Positions 9,535 to 19,238 of a stretch of 64,000 nucleotides of DNA are shown in pieces (the stretch's first letter is position 1; each line of letters starts with the position of its first letter). Location of the stretch: the NCBI GenBank assembly GCA_017451025.1, contig JAFSSM010000021.1, positions 166,361-230,360 on the forward strand, read 5' to 3'. The DNA is from Synergistaceae bacterium (lineage in GTDB: Bacteria > Synergistota > Synergistia > Synergistales > Aminobacteriaceae). The translations under genes and the position numbers were made by a program. The notes below the pieces were generated by a model that worked only from the letters and a program-made list of their open reading frames with translations, was not told where the DNA came from and searched no databases.

Positions 9535-10761
9535 ATGAAGACAGATGTTTTGCGTTCGGCGGAATCCCTGCGCAATTCAATGGTAGACACACTTGCGCGG
9601 CTGTGCAGTATCCCGGCAATTTCCCCGCACAACGGAGGCACAGGTGAAGAAGCCAAGATAAACGAGTTACGCACAATCATCGAGTCGCTTGGTCTGAAGG
9701 GTGCTTCGTTGAGCATTGAGCGCGTGGATGATGAGGTATCTCCGACAGGCAGCAGACCCTCGCTATTCCTTGAGTATCCTGGCTGCCAGTCCCGCAGACT
9801 GTGCATTCTCGCACATGTTGACGTTGTTCCGGAAGGCGACAGGAATGCGTGGAGTCTTGACCCGTTCAAGCCGGAAGTGAGAGGCAGCAGATTATACGGC
9901 AGGGGAGTCAGCGACAACGGGACATGTCTGGTGAGTGCACTGTATGCCCTGAAAGCACTTGTTGACGCAGGAATTACGCCGGAGTACACAATTCTGCTGG
10001 CGTTTGTGGCTGACGAGGAGATGGGAAGCAATTACGGACTACAGCCATTGCTTGAGCGCGGTCTGTTCCGGAATGATGACCTTGTTGTTGTGCCGGACAG
10101 CGGCAACGATACAGGAGACTTCATCGAGATTGCGGAAAAGGCAATGCTGAGAATGGCATTCACAGTTCTGGGGAAACAGGTACATGCTTCACTTCCGCAC
10201 AAGGGGCTTAACGCGTGCAGGGCTGCGAACATGCTGGCGTATGAGGTTGACGAGGCACTGCACAAGGCATTTCCGCAGGAGGATGATACGTTTGATCCGC
10301 CTTTCTCGACGTTTGAGCCTACACGCAGAGCCGCGAATGTCCCTGCGGTAAATATTGTACCTGGCCGCGAAAAGTTCGAGTTTGACTGCAGGGTGCTTCC
10401 GTCTGTTCCGCTGGATGATGTGCTTGCTGTTGTAGAGAAGGTGTGCAGGGACATTGAGGCGAAGACTGGCGCAAAGATTGAGCTTGTGCCTGAAAGATTG
10501 GACTCCGCTCCTAACACAAGCCCCGACTCTGAAGTGTGCAGGATGCTCGAGAAGAGTGTACGTGAAGTTCTGGGAGTAGAACCTAAGACTGGAGGAGTAG
10601 GCGGCGGGACGTTTGCGGCGTACTTCAGGAAGAAGGGTATTCCTGCGGTGGTGTGGTCGCAGGAGTGCGGAGGGGTTGCGCATCAGCCTGACGAGTTCAC
10701 GGAGATAGAGTATATCGTGAATAATGCGAAGGTATTTGCGCTGATGATGGCCGGTGAGTAA
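9535..10761 (+). CDS. M20-family metallopeptidase/deacylase (408 aa)
   Basis: A dizinc hydrolase of the M20/ArgE/DapE/PepV group that cleaves an amide bond in a peptide or N-acyl amino acid; the exact substrate is not readable. Metal and catalytic motifs are in the expected order: HVDVVPEGD (His94, Asp96), GRGVSDNG (bridging Asp127), ADEEMGS (Glu161/162) and VVPDSGND. Residues about 180-300 form the lid/dimerisation domain. The length is typical for the family. The ATG at 9535 was preferred over upstream starts because conserved sequence begins there. A possible promoter is TTGATT (9470) with TAGAAT (9495), spacer 19. It is transcribed away from the lipoprotein array. Confidence 0.85.
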   Translation: MKTDVLRSAESLRNSMVDTLARLCSIPAISPHNGGTGEEAKINELRTIIESLGLKGASLSIERVDDEVSPTGSRPSLFLEYPGCQSRRLCILAHVDVVPEGDRNAWSLDPFKPEVRGSRLYGRGVSDNGTCLVSALYALKALVDAGITPEYTILLAFVADEEMGSNYGLQPLLERGLFRNDDLVVVPDSGNDTGDFIEIAEKAMLRMAFTVLGKQVHASLPHKGLNACRAANMLAYEVDEALHKAFPQEDDTFDPPFSTFEPTRRAANVPAVNIVPGREKFEFDCRVLPSVPLDDVLAVVEKVCRDIEAKTGAKIELVPERLDSAPNTSPDSEVCRMLEKSVREVLGVEPKTGGVGGGTFAAYFRKKGIPAVVWSQECGGVAHQPDEFTEIEYIVNNAKVFALMMAGE

Positions 10762-10778
10762 TTTGGAGGTTGACACAT

Positions 10779-10847
10779 ATGCTTGAGGGTGCTACGATTT
10801 TGACCAGACCAGACCAGACCAGACCATTATTGTCTTCTAACACTTGA
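10779..10847 (+). CDS. Short leader ORF with 5-bp repeat upstream of fucosyltransferase
   Basis: The ATG at 10779 follows TTTGGAGG with good spacing. It reads eight codons, then the five GACCA units, and stops at TGA 10845-10847. With six (or three) units the frame would instead run to the TGA at 10900-10902, which overlaps the ATG of the GT11 gene (ATGA). With four units it would stop at TAA 10836-10838. The leader is therefore a plausible translational switch; the peptide itself has no recognisable function. Confidence 0.45.
   Translation: MLEGATILTRPDQTRPLLSSNT
10802..10826 (+). repeat. (GACCA)5 tandem repeat
   Basis: There are five perfect 5-bp units inside the leader ORF ahead of the GT11 gene. 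The unit has no stop in any frame, so the outcome is decided by the sequence after the repeat. Confidence 0.95.
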
Positions 10848-10898
10848 ACAATCCCCACAAATAAAAGCTATTCCGTCCGGCAGAAAGTGTGCGCAGTT

Positions 10899-11861
10899 AT
10901 GATTGTTGCGCGCATCACTGCCGGAATGGGCAATCAGATGTTCATGTATGCTGCAGGGCTGGCAGCTGCCCTAAGACTCAACACCGAACTTGTCTTAGAT
11001 ACTTCATCGTACGGTTTATTCCAATCGCAAAAATCATCCAGGAAAGACAGGCCCTATCTGCTGTCTTATTTTCCGGAAATAACTGAACGCAAGGCATCGT
11101 TCGCGGACACATGGAAATTGTCTCCTGGTATGACTATGCTGAATATCCTGACAATCTGGCCAATCAAGAGCCATCATTTCTTCAGGCGATTATTGCGAAA
11201 AGCCTTAACGTCCACCAATCTGGCACCTGTCATTCATGAAAGTATTGTAAATATTCCAGAAGATGTCCCTTTCCCTTATCCGTACAAGTTTTCGAGAATA
11301 TATATCCAAAATAAGGCTCATGACGATAAACTTAAACAGCTTCCCGACAATACATGCCTTGTAGGATATTGGGAATCAGAAGACTATTTTGCTGATTATG
11401 CCGATGCTGTGCGCAGAAAATTCCGTTTCCCGTCAGAATGTTTTGACCCTGTGCTTGCCGAAAAAGTAAGGTCTTGCAACTCTGTAGCGGTTCACGTACG
11501 CAGAGGAGATAAAGTAAAAGAAGATGATTCTCAGGCTTCCAACATTTCCTACCTAAAACATGCCTTCGAGAAAATAGCCAGCCTTACGAGAAATCCAGAG
11601 TTCTTTGTGTTCAGTGATGATCTGGACTGGTGCAGAGAAAATTTGCGCAAAGCATTTGAGGCGGAATACAACTTCATAGAAAGCCAGACTCCTCCGCAGG
11701 ATATGGCATTGATGAGTATATGCAGGCACATAATCATGGCACCCAGCTCATTTTCGTGGTGGGGTGCATGGCTCAATGAAAACGAACAGAAAATTATAAT
11801 TGCTCCGAAATACAGGATGAACATGAACTGGCATTTACGAGGGGCAATAATTGTAGAATAA
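10899..11861 (+). CDS. GT11 alpha-1,2-fucosyltransferase-like protein (320 aa)
   Basis: It transfers fucose from GDP-fucose onto a galactose-type acceptor in GT11 enzymes. The family signatures are clear: an N-terminal RITAGMGNQMFMYAAG, the nucleotide-binding VAVHVRRGD motif near residue 195, and the C-terminal SSFSWWGAWLN. The length fits the family. The ATG at 10899 has no obvious ribosome site of its own; a GTG at 10887 would add four residues. The lack of a site supports dependence on the upstream leader ORF, one frame of which ends on this ATG. Its product would probably modify LPS or another surface glycan; acceptor linkage cannot be read from sequence. Confidence 0.85.
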   Translation: MIVARITAGMGNQMFMYAAGLAAALRLNTELVLDTSSYGLFQSQKSSRKDRPYLLSYFPEITERKASFADTWKLSPGMTMLNILTIWPIKSHHFFRRLLRKALTSTNLAPVIHESIVNIPEDVPFPYPYKFSRIYIQNKAHDDKLKQLPDNTCLVGYWESEDYFADYADAVRRKFRFPSECFDPVLAEKVRSCNSVAVHVRRGDKVKEDDSQASNISYLKHAFEKIASLTRNPEFFVFSDDLDWCRENLRKAFEAEYNFIESQTPPQDMALMSICRHIIMAPSSFSWWGAWLNENEQKIIIAPKYRMNMNWHLRGAIIVE

Positions 11862-11874
11862 GGCACAAAAATAT

Positions 11875-11899
11875 TCCCCCTGCCTCATCAACAGGGGGA
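11875..11899. terminator. Terminator between convergent genes
   Basis: TCCCCCTG pairs perfectly with CAGGGGGA around a 9-base loop. The T run is better on the minus strand (ATTTTTG), so it mainly ends pgi transcription, and probably also that of the fucosyltransferase gene. Confidence 0.65.
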
Positions 11900-11913
11900 C
11901 GTTCTTTATCTCT

Positions 11914-13221
11914 CTACTTTCCGGGCTTGCCTAACAGCTTAAACATATTCGCCTTGTAGAACTCAACGCCAGGCTGGTTGAACGGATTTATCCCCAGAAT
12001 ATACCCGCTCACTCCGCACGCAAACTCGAAGAAGTAGAACAGTTCTCCTAATGACCGCTCATCCTGTGCAGGCATACTCACCATCAGGTTTGCAACCCCG
12101 CCGTCAACATGTGCCGCAATCGTTCCCTTCATTGCACACTGGTTCACGTAGCTCATGTTCTTTCCGGCCAAGTAGTTCAGGCCGTCAAGATCGTTATCCT
12201 GAGCCTTCAGCACAAAGTCCTTGCGCGGAGTCTCAATGTTCATGACAGTCTCGAACATGATTCTTGCACCGTCCTGTATGAACTGGCCCATCGAGTGCAG
12301 GTCCGTCGTCAGGTCAACGCTCGCAGGGAATATCCCGTGCTGATCCTTGCCCTCGCTCTCACCGTAAAGCTGCTTCCACCACTCGGAGATATAGTGCATA
12401 GCCGGCTCGTAGTTCGCCAGAATCTCGACGTTCTTTCCCTTGCGGAGCATTATGTTCCTGAGTGCCGCATACTGAAGTGCAGGGTTCGACTCGAACGGCT
12501 GATTGAGTGCAGCTTCACGTCCTGCCGCAGCACCCGCCATCAGTGCGTCAATGTCCGCACCGCTCACGGCGATAGGCAGAAGTCCCACAGCAGTAAGCAC
12601 CGAGAAACGCCCGCCTACGTCATCAGGGATCACGAAGCACTCGTAGCCTTCAGTGTCAGCAAGAGTCTTCAGTGCACCTCGTGCCTTGTCGGTCGTCGCG
12701 TAGATCCTCTTGGCCGCGCCCTGCTGGCCGTACTTCTTGATGAGCAGTTCACGGAAAACACGGAAGGCTATTGCGGTCTCGGTGGTTGTTCCGGACTTGG
12801 ATATTACATTGATGGAAAAATCCTTGCCCTCGAGAAGATCAATCACGTCCTGAATGTACGTGCCGTTCATGCTGTTGCCGATGTAGTATATCTGCGGAGT
12901 TTTTCTCGCTTCCTTGCTCTGCTCGTTGTAGAAACCGTGACGCAGGAACTCGATAGCCGCACGTGCTCCCAAGTACGAGCCGCCGATGCCAGCAACAAGC
13001 AGAACGTCAGAGTCGCTCTGTATCCTCTTGGCCGCCATCTTGATGCGGTTGAACTCTTCCTTGTCGTAGTTGACGGGAAGGTCTATCCAGCCGAGAAAAT
13101 CATTGCCCTCACCTTTGCGGGACTTGAGGCGTTCTGCGGCATTGAGAGCAATAACCTTCATGCTCTCGACTTCATGGTCGCGCACAAACTTTGATGCATT
13201 GGAATAGTCAAAGCCTATCAT
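11914..13221 (-). CDS. pgi: Glucose-6-phosphate isomerase
   Basis: It interconverts glucose 6-phosphate and fructose 6-phosphate in glycolysis and gluconeogenesis. Length (435 aa) and sequence match the shorter bacterial PGI form: [11 protein letters not shown] phosphate-binding segment, SKSGTTTET sugar-phosphate signature, the catalytic Glu region [12 protein letters not shown], and a C-terminal NPFNQPGVE. The ATG at 13221 follows AGGAGG. It is convergent with the fucosyltransferase gene and stands alone; fructose 6-phosphate also feeds GDP-fucose synthesis. Confidence 0.96.
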   Translation of the reverse strand: MIGFDYSNASKFVRDHEVESMKVIALNAAERLKSRKGEGNDFLGWIDLPVNYDKEEFNRIKMAAKRIQSDSDVLLVAGIGGSYLGARAAIEFLRHGFYNEQSKEARKTPQIYYIGNSMNGTYIQDVIDLLEGKDFSINVISKSGTTTETAIAFRVFRELLIKKYGQQGAAKRIYATTDKARGALKTLADTEGYECFVIPDDVGGRFSVLTAVGLLPIAVSGADIDALMAGAAAGREAALNQPFESNPALQYAALRNIMLRKGKNVEILANYEPAMHYISEWWKQLYGESEGKDQHGIFPASVDLTTDLHSMGQFIQDGARIMFETVMNIETPRKDFVLKAQDNDLDGLNYLAGKNMSYVNQCAMKGTIAAHVDGGVANLMVSMPAQDERSLGELFYFFEFACGVSGYILGINPFNQPGVEFYKANMFKLLGKPGK

Positions 13222-13274
13222 GAATGAATCCTCCTGTAAAATTTTTCGGGAATGCCTATATTTTACGACTGAAT

Positions 13275-14891
13275 CTATTCTGTGTAAGCTGTGCCGTTGA
13301 CGTAAAGTGTATAGCTCCCTGTGTTAATTTTGCCGTTGTTCGCCAGACTTGAGACATAGGAATTGCCGGTGAGCGTCCAGGTCGAGCCTTCCTGAATAGT
13401 TACACTCACACTGCCTGCCTGCCCTGAAGTGTTGACAGCACCGTTGAAGATTGAGCTGTTGGTCATGTTCAGCGTGAGGGACGATAAGTTGTCGATGAGC
13501 ATATCTCCCGTAATGGTCTGGCCGTCAGCGTTCAGAGTAACTTTTCCGCCGTTGCTTGAGCCTCCCCATTTCTGGCCCTCTGCTCGCAGGAAATACCCTG
13601 AAGCGTCGGTGTTCGCAATCTCTACTCCCGAAAGAGTTATTGTCGTCGTGGTGTTGGTTACACAGAAAATATCACCCTGCACATTCGTGATGCTTCCGTC
13701 GGTCATCTTGAAAGAGCTTGATCCGTTTGACGCATCGCCGGACATCGACTGATAGATGAGCACTGCCTGGTAGGTTGAGTCGTTGCCGTTCTTCTGGTTG
13801 TGGTTAGCGTTAAGGGTGGAATCAGTGAGAGTAACGGAGTTTCCGCCCTCAATCACGACTACCTGCGATACGTTAGCGATAAGTTTTACATCAGAGCCGG
13901 TTATCTCCGCAGTTGAGTAGATTGCAGGAGAACCGCGTCCGCTGGTGGTGTAAGTTCCTCCGCTGACGTTCACAGTACCTCCGCCGCTGTCAGAACGTAT
14001 TGCCGCAGAAGAACCTCCTGATGTTGTGATAGTGAGATTGCTTGCGTTCATGACCCCGCCGCCTGTCGTCATAATTCCGCCGGAGTTGTTCTTCGTGGTG
14101 GTTATTGTCGAATCGGAGATAGTTATTGTAGTTCCGTCGCCGGTGTTGCCGCTTCTGTTGGAGTTGCTACCGCCGTAAGAGAATACAGCGTTTCCGCCCA
14201 CAGCGTCGGAAGTTATCGTTGCGCCTGTGATTGTGAGGTTAGCTCCGCCCTTCGCGAGGACTGCGGCGTTCGTGCCGGTCCAGTCGTAGCCGCTTGTGCC
14301 GTCGCTTGAACCTGTAGCGTCGCCGGTTTTGGTGACGGTGATGTTCGTGTAGGTTTCGGTCTTCCCTGAAACAAGGAGAGCGTTCTTCATGGATTCGGTC
14401 TCCGAGAAAACTTCTCCTGTTTCTGTATTGATTGGCGTAGTATCCACACTTTCAGGAACAACGCTCACGTCTTCGCTCTCAACTTCATTGACATCCTGAC
14501 TCTCCGGAGGTTCGGCAGTTGTCGGTGTCTGAACCGGGAGCTGATCTTCCGGCGTGGTCGGAGGTATAGGAACCATATCATCGCTTGCCGGTGTGGGAGG
14601 AATCGGCTCGTAAGGATATTGCTCTCCACTTGTAGGCGTGGGCATCGGTAACGGTACGGGCTGATCTGCACTGCTCACAGGCGGAGCAGGGGTGTTATCC
14701 GGAGCAGGCACAAAATCCCCGCTCTGAGGATCCGGAGCTACGGGAGCAACCGGAGAAGGAGTAATATCCTCGCTCTGAGCGTTGGGGGTTTCTTCGTCGG
14801 CAAAGTAATTATTGTTGGAACTGCCGCATCCCGAAAATGCAAACACCGCCAATGCCATCAGGAACAGGCACAAAAACTTGCTGTTCTTCAT
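13275..14891 (-). CDS. Lipoprotein with Pro-rich stalk and beta-helix-like repeats (538 aa)
   Basis: I start it at the ATG at 14891 (AGGAGG eight bases upstream), two bases after the aminotransferase stop. The signal peptide ends in a lipobox-like FSGC. Residues about 35-140 form a Pro/Asp/Ser-rich stalk with repeats of the type PxPxSxD. From about 150 to the end there are short Thr/Ser/Gly/Asn-rich repeats ([29 protein letters not shown]), the pattern of a right-handed parallel beta-helix as in adhesins and pectate-lyase-like folds. No catalytic motif is seen. A surface-projected adhesin-like role is inference. Confidence 0.75.
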   Translation of the reverse strand: MKNSKFLCLFLMALAVFAFSGCGSSNNNYFADEETPNAQSEDITPSPVAPVAPDPQSGDFVPAPDNTPAPPVSSADQPVPLPMPTPTSGEQYPYEPIPPTPASDDMVPIPPTTPEDQLPVQTPTTAEPPESQDVNEVESEDVSVVPESVDTTPINTETGEVFSETESMKNALLVSGKTETYTNITVTKTGDATGSSDGTSGYDWTGTNAAVLAKGGANLTITGATITSDAVGGNAVFSYGGSNSNRSGNTGDGTTITISDSTITTTKNNSGGIMTTGGGVMNASNLTITTSGGSSAAIRSDSGGGTVNVSGGTYTTSGRGSPAIYSTAEITGSDVKLIANVSQVVVIEGGNSVTLTDSTLNANHNQKNGNDSTYQAVLIYQSMSGDASNGSSSFKMTDGSITNVQGDIFCVTNTTTTITLSGVEIANTDASGYFLRAEGQKWGGSSNGGKVTLNADGQTITGDMLIDNLSSLTLNMTNSSIFNGAVNTSGQAGSVSVTIQEGSTWTLTGNSYVSSLANNGKINTGSYTLYVNGTAYTE

Positions 14892-14893
14892 CG

Positions 14894-16045
14894 CTAAAAC
14901 CTCCTGCAAAACTCTTCCATTTTGTCCATCGACTTGCTTAGAGCCTCCATCGACTGGGTGCAGGCTATCCGCAAATACCCCTCTCCTGTCGCACCGAAGG
15001 CACTTCCAGGCAGAACAGCTACATGTGCTTCGTTGAGGAGCTGCCATACAAATTCTTCACTCGTAAGGCCCGTTTCCCTGATGTCCGGGAAAAGATAGAA
15101 TGCTCCTTCCGCAGAATGGCACTTAACGCCGTTCATCGCATTTAGCCTCTGCTCTACCATCTTCATGCGCTCACCGAAAATTGCCGCGCGTGCTTTGACC
15201 TTCTCGTCCTGAGTGTTCAGGGCATAGGCCGCCGCAAACTGCGATAATGTGTTCACGCCGTAAGTCTGGTACGACGAGAGGACACACATTGTGCTGATTA
15301 CGTTCTGGGGAGCGAAAAGATAGCCGATCCTCCAGCCGGTCATGCAGTGGCTCTTCGAGACTCCGGAAGCAAGGAGTGTACGCTCCTTCATGCCCGGAAT
15401 ATTGGCGAAGCACTCATGTTTGCCGTTGAAGACCATAGACTCGTAAATCTCGTCGCTTAGGACGAAAAGGTCTCTCTCCTGCACAAACTCCGCAATTTCT
15501 TCAAGCTGTTTGCGGGTTGCGACTCTTCCTGAAGGATTGCCGGGGTAATTCAGGATTATTGCCCTCGTTCTGGGGGTTGCCGCCGCACGAAGCTCGTCGA
15601 TGCTCGGTGCAAAGTTATTCTCCTCGCGCGTGTGAATGTACACAGGAACTCCGCCGTTGCCGCGAATCTGAGCGTCGTAGCACGTGAAGTACGGCTCAAT
15701 CAGCAGCACTTCATCGCCAGGATTCAGCAGAGCACCGAACGCCAGCCACGGAATATGAAGTCCGCCGACGGAGATGTACACTTCATCAGGAGAAGCCTTG
15801 AATCCGTGATGTCTCTCCCAGTATGCACAGGCCGCCTCGCGAACTTCACGATAGCCCTGAAGCGGAGGGTAATGCGTGTAACCGTCTTTTGCTGCTTTTG
15901 CCGCCGCATCAACTATGTCGGGTTCGGTTACGAAGTCGGGTTCGCCAATGCTGAGGTTGAGCACGTCGTTCATCTTCTCGATGGCCTGAAACACTCGCAC
16001 CATCCCTGAAGGCTTCTGTTCGCTGAATTTCTTTGCCAGTTCCAT
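14894..16045 (-). CDS. PLP-dependent aminotransferase, class I/II (383 aa)
   Basis: A fold-type I aminotransferase of the aspartate aminotransferase superfamily. It shows LSIGEPDFVT near the N-terminus, NYPGNPSGR for the PLP/carboxylate contact, DEIYESMVF (PLP-ring Asp) and the Schiff-base lysine in SKSHCMTGWRIGY, plus a C-terminal GYLRIACTQS with the carboxylate-binding Arg. The ATG at 16045 follows AAGGAG at normal distance; a GTG four codons upstream overlaps that site. The amino donor/acceptor pair is not predictable. It is closely followed by the beta-helix lipoprotein gene. Confidence 0.88.
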   Translation of the reverse strand: MELAKKFSEQKPSGMVRVFQAIEKMNDVLNLSIGEPDFVTEPDIVDAAAKAAKDGYTHYPPLQGYREVREAACAYWERHHGFKASPDEVYISVGGLHIPWLAFGALLNPGDEVLLIEPYFTCYDAQIRGNGGVPVYIHTREENNFAPSIDELRAAATPRTRAIILNYPGNPSGRVATRKQLEEIAEFVQERDLFVLSDEIYESMVFNGKHECFANIPGMKERTLLASGVSKSHCMTGWRIGYLFAPQNVISTMCVLSSYQTYGVNTLSQFAAAYALNTQDEKVKARAAIFGERMKMVEQRLNAMNGVKCHSAEGAFYLFPDIRETGLTSEEFVWQLLNEAHVAVLPGSAFGATGEGYLRIACTQSMEALSKSMDKMEEFCRRF

Positions 16046-16069
16046 AAAGTTAATCACTCCTTAATTTAT

Positions 16070-17761
16070 TTACCACTTGAACGGCCAGAACCGTATTAAT
16101 GGCTTTTTGTTTTTTGCGGGTTTATTGTCGGCAGATTGAGGTGTTATATCAATTTCCGGCTCACTCTTGAAGGATTTTCCCTCAGAGAGTATCAGGCTGA
16201 CATACATTGCCTGCGCGTACAGTTCCCCTTTTTCTGCGGCCTTGAAGTACAAGGATTTTGCCAGTTCAGGATAGTCATCAACTCCCCAGCCGTAAAGATA
16301 CATATCTGCTAGCATAATGAACGCTAATGCATTTTTATCCTCCGAGTAAACTTTCAGCAAGGGCATAATTACGGCATAATCCCTTGATACCTCATCACCC
16401 GATACTGCCTGACTCTCAGCAAGTGCACATATCTCCGCAAATTCCGGAGGCTCTGCCTTTCTCTGCAGGCTGATTCTCAGTGCGTGAGTCTCTGCCGGAG
16501 TTCTCTTGCGGAGTCTCAGTGCCTCAAGTGCTCCCTCCCTGTCGTCGAGGCAGTCTGCAATCATGAATATCTTTCTTCTGTCCGAACTGCTGACGTTTTC
16601 CGCAAGCTCATTCAGTTTCAGCAGCCTGGAAGTCTCGCTCATCAAAACTTCCGCCGGAACATTAAGCCTCATGCTCTGAAGAATAGCACCGCTGAGTTCA
16701 TGTTCATATCCGAAGTCAAGATTTATCTGTGTGCAGAGAATCCCGGTCTCCTTTTCGCCCAAAGCATAATACACAGCCCCGGCAAAAAGATTATTCGCCC
16801 AATCATCACGCATTGTGTTTTCACGCATTATGTCCGCAATGTCTAGGGCCTTCTGCCTCGTCTCTTCATCTTGAGGCAGTCCGTCCTTCAACAGCATATT
16901 TATCCTGTATTTGGAGACTTCCAGCTTGTAGGGGTCTTTCCTGAGTACCGGCCTCCACACTTCATCGAACTTCGCAAAGCTCCTCTCTGCCTCGAAATCA
17001 TCGCCTGTCTCCAGAGCAGTCCTTGCACAGTAATACCAGTAGGGTGGATAAACTCGGAAGTCATCCTCTAATGCTTTGAGCATACGCAATCTTCGTGAAG
17101 CTGTGTCGGGTTCATCGACTGCACTGTAGAAATCGTCCATAGCTTTCTGCACAAGCCTGAACTCATCAGGAAGGTGATACTTGTTCAGGAGATTCCATGA
17201 GGATGCGAGCAATTGCTTCTGCATGTCGTTGAAGTCGGCCAAGTCGTTAGTGCTTAGGCGTGCAGTCTCTGTGTCGAAGTCGAAGGAGTAAGAATCTCCG
17301 GTGTTGTACTTGAAGTAGCTTGCGGCACATGCTCCGGCGAGCCGTCCAAGTCCGCGAGTAAATGAGCTTATTCCTGTTTCGCCGGTGAGCATTTTCCGGG
17401 AATTTTCCGCCATCTCAGACAATGCGGACTTAATGTTTCTGCGGCTCTGGCTGTCGAAATTTTTTCGCAGACGTTCTTCTTCTTTTTGCCGCAGTCTCTT
17501 GTTCTGCGCAACGTCAAGCAATTTCTTGTACAGTTCTGTAATTTCCGGGTCTGAACGGATATTGCCGATACTAAGATTGTTGATGATGTTCTGGTATTCC
17601 TGCTCAAGAATTATTCTGTCCTGCGTAGATACTATCCTGTGAACTGAGACTGCCGCCATATTCAGGGCAAGCATTGTGTGCTGGGGATCATAATATTCTT
17701 CTGAGTGAACAGGTTGTGCCAGCATCAACATACCCACCACAAATAACGCTGCATTCTTCAA
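16070..17761 (-). CDS. Secreted TPR/Sel1-like repeat protein of unknown function (563 aa)
   Basis: It has an N-terminal signal peptide (cleavage likely after VHS-E near residue 20). Residues about 65-110 are charged and helical (RLRQKEEERLRKNF). The rest is alpha-helical, and the C-terminal part contains a Sel1-like repeat (AFIMLADMYLYGWGVD ... AKSLYFKAAEKGELYAQAMY). Such repeats usually bind proteins or peptidoglycan in the periplasm. It is transcribed in the same direction as the restriction remnant upstream and the aminotransferase downstream, with short gaps. Confidence 0.7.
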   Translation of the reverse strand: MKNAALFVVGMLMLAQPVHSEEYYDPQHTMLALNMAAVSVHRIVSTQDRIILEQEYQNIINNLSIGNIRSDPEITELYKKLLDVAQNKRLRQKEEERLRKNFDSQSRRNIKSALSEMAENSRKMLTGETGISSFTRGLGRLAGACAASYFKYNTGDSYSFDFDTETARLSTNDLADFNDMQKQLLASSWNLLNKYHLPDEFRLVQKAMDDFYSAVDEPDTASRRLRMLKALEDDFRVYPPYWYYCARTALETGDDFEAERSFAKFDEVWRPVLRKDPYKLEVSKYRINMLLKDGLPQDEETRQKALDIADIMRENTMRDDWANNLFAGAVYYALGEKETGILCTQINLDFGYEHELSGAILQSMRLNVPAEVLMSETSRLLKLNELAENVSSSDRRKIFMIADCLDDREGALEALRLRKRTPAETHALRISLQRKAEPPEFAEICALAESQAVSGDEVSRDYAVIMPLLKVYSEDKNALAFIMLADMYLYGWGVDDYPELAKSLYFKAAEKGELYAQAMYVSLILSEGKSFKSEPEIDITPQSADNKPAKNKKPLIRFWPFKW

Positions 17762-17767
17762 ATGTGA

Positions 17768-18244
17768 TTACCTCCTATAATAGATGCTATTCGTCCGTGC
17801 ATAGGTTCGGCAGTAACTACGGCTATATAGAGATACTTGCGTAAAGGATTGGAGTTGTCCCGCAAGCTGTATATTCTCGCGGATGAGGTTATTCAACGCC
17901 GCCAGATGTTCATACTGCGCAAAATCACTAGCCTTCACTCCGCGCCTGACAGTCCACTTACCCGGCCTCAAAGCATTGAGTTTCAGAAAAGTATCCTGCA
18001 AAAATTCAGACACAAGGACTTCAAACTGCCGCCCCAAAGTCTGACCCGAAATTTTGCCCGCCGTGTGAAGCCCGCGTCTGCATTCCTGCGAAATGATTTC
18101 TGCCGTCCTGAGTGCTATTGCCTTCGATGACGCGCTCGAAGTGTCCGCGTTAGACACACAGCCTCCCGAAACAGTTAATGTGTCTGTATCAATAAGCCTG
18201 CTGTGAAAAATTTTTCTGGCCTCAGTAATCAACGCCTCATTCAT
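17768..18244 (-). pseudogene. Remnant of an NgoMIV-like restriction endonuclease
   Basis: The N-terminal ~140 codons resemble my recollection of the NgoMIV endonuclease (EARKIFHSRLID, GGCVSNADT, GQTLGRQFEVLVSEF, LNALRPGKW). After RENIQLAGQLQ, which corresponds to the region just before the catalytic core, the sequence jumps: the in-frame tail is meaningless, but the next frame reads IAVVTAEPMHGRIASI, which resembles a segment close to the NgoMIV C-terminus. So roughly 100 codons, including the active-site region, are deleted with a frameshift. It overlaps the methyltransferase stop by 8 bases, the usual restriction-modification arrangement. Confidence 0.75.
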
Positions 18245-19172
18245 TAACCAAGCACCTCACTATCTCCCGTCCTACAGCCTCAGCAACAGGAGGAGGAAAA
18301 GCATTGCCTATCATCCGGCACGTTGCAGTCTTCTTTGCACTGAACGTCCACGTGTCAGGGAAGCCCTGAATCCGTGCAAGCATTCTCGGAGTTAAACGTA
18401 TAGGGCCTGTATATCCCGGTTCAGGAGCTTCATCCGCAACTCCTGCTCCGTCAACTCCCATTGATGCCCACGCTTTGCGCGCTCTCACTGGCCCGAGATC
18501 CGGCCCTCCGTGTTTCTTGGAGCCTCCCACAATTGCAGGTGCAGGTTTACTCGCCCGTTCTGCCCATTCATCCGCACCTTCCCATCCTCTGGACGCAACA
18601 AGATCATGCAGTGCTTCCCCAGCTGTTACGACTCTGCTGTTTCCTTCGGGGAATGCAAACAATGTATTCTGGTCATTTCTTAAGCATACTATCACCACAC
18701 GAAGCCTTGACTGCGGCACTCCGTAATGTGAGGCATTCAGAAGATTGATGTATACCGTGTAGCCGAGAGACTCTATGCTGTTCAGAATTTCCGTCCTGTA
18801 ATCATCGAACGCCCTGCCAAGAAATCCGCGCACATTCTCCAGCATTACGGCTCTCGGGTTAATCTCGCGTATCAGCCTTACAGCTTCAGGGAACAAATCG
18901 CGCTCGTCATTCCTGCCTAACTGTTTACCAGCAGATGAGAACGGCGGACAGGGCACACCTCCCGCAAGAATATCCGCACCTGCGTACTGCCTGCCGTCAA
19001 AATTCCTGACATCCCCGCAAATTACGTTCCAGTCCGGGCGGTTGCGCTTCAGGACTTCGCAGTATTCCGGCTCATACTCAACGAGTGCTGCATGTGAGAA
19101 TCCCGCACGCTCAAGCCCTAGAGCCTGACCTCCTGCACCTGCACAAATTTCAACACAAGATAATCCGCTCAT
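18237..19172 (-). CDS. DNA (cytosine-5) methyltransferase, orphaned
   Basis: It methylates cytosine C5 from S-adenosylmethionine. The motifs are in order: I (EICAGAGGQALGLERAG), IV with the catalytic Cys (GGVPCPPFSSAG), VI (MLENVRGF), VIII (QSRLRVVIV) and X (GNAFPPPVAEAVG). The 311-residue length and intact frame indicate function. The adjacent NgoMIV-like nuclease suggests GCCGGC as the target, but that is inference from the partner. With the nuclease dead, it acts as a solitary methyltransferase, for protection or gene regulation. I chose ATG 19172; no clear ribosome site. Confidence 0.88.
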   Translation of the reverse strand: MSGLSCVEICAGAGGQALGLERAGFSHAALVEYEPEYCEVLKRNRPDWNVICGDVRNFDGRQYAGADILAGGVPCPPFSSAGKQLGRNDERDLFPEAVRLIREINPRAVMLENVRGFLGRAFDDYRTEILNSIESLGYTVYINLLNASHYGVPQSRLRVVIVCLRNDQNTLFAFPEGNSRVVTAGEALHDLVASRGWEGADEWAERASKPAPAIVGGSKKHGGPDLGPVRARKAWASMGVDGAGVADEAPEPGYTGPIRLTPRMLARIQGFPDTWTFSAKKTATCRMIGNAFPPPVAEAVGREIVRCLVNE

Positions 19173-19238
19173 CACTGACAACAAAAAGCGGAGAAGCCTT
19201 GTTACAGACTCCTCCGCCCCAAATTTGCCGTTATTATG

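Noticed and set aside
12109..13194. A 361-residue open frame opposite pgi
   Set aside because: It is an antisense shadow of a well-conserved gene with no ribosome site and no recognisable domain.
13275..14891. Autotransporter
   Set aside because: The protein has a lipobox and beta-helix-like repeats, but no C-terminal beta-barrel domain could be recognised.
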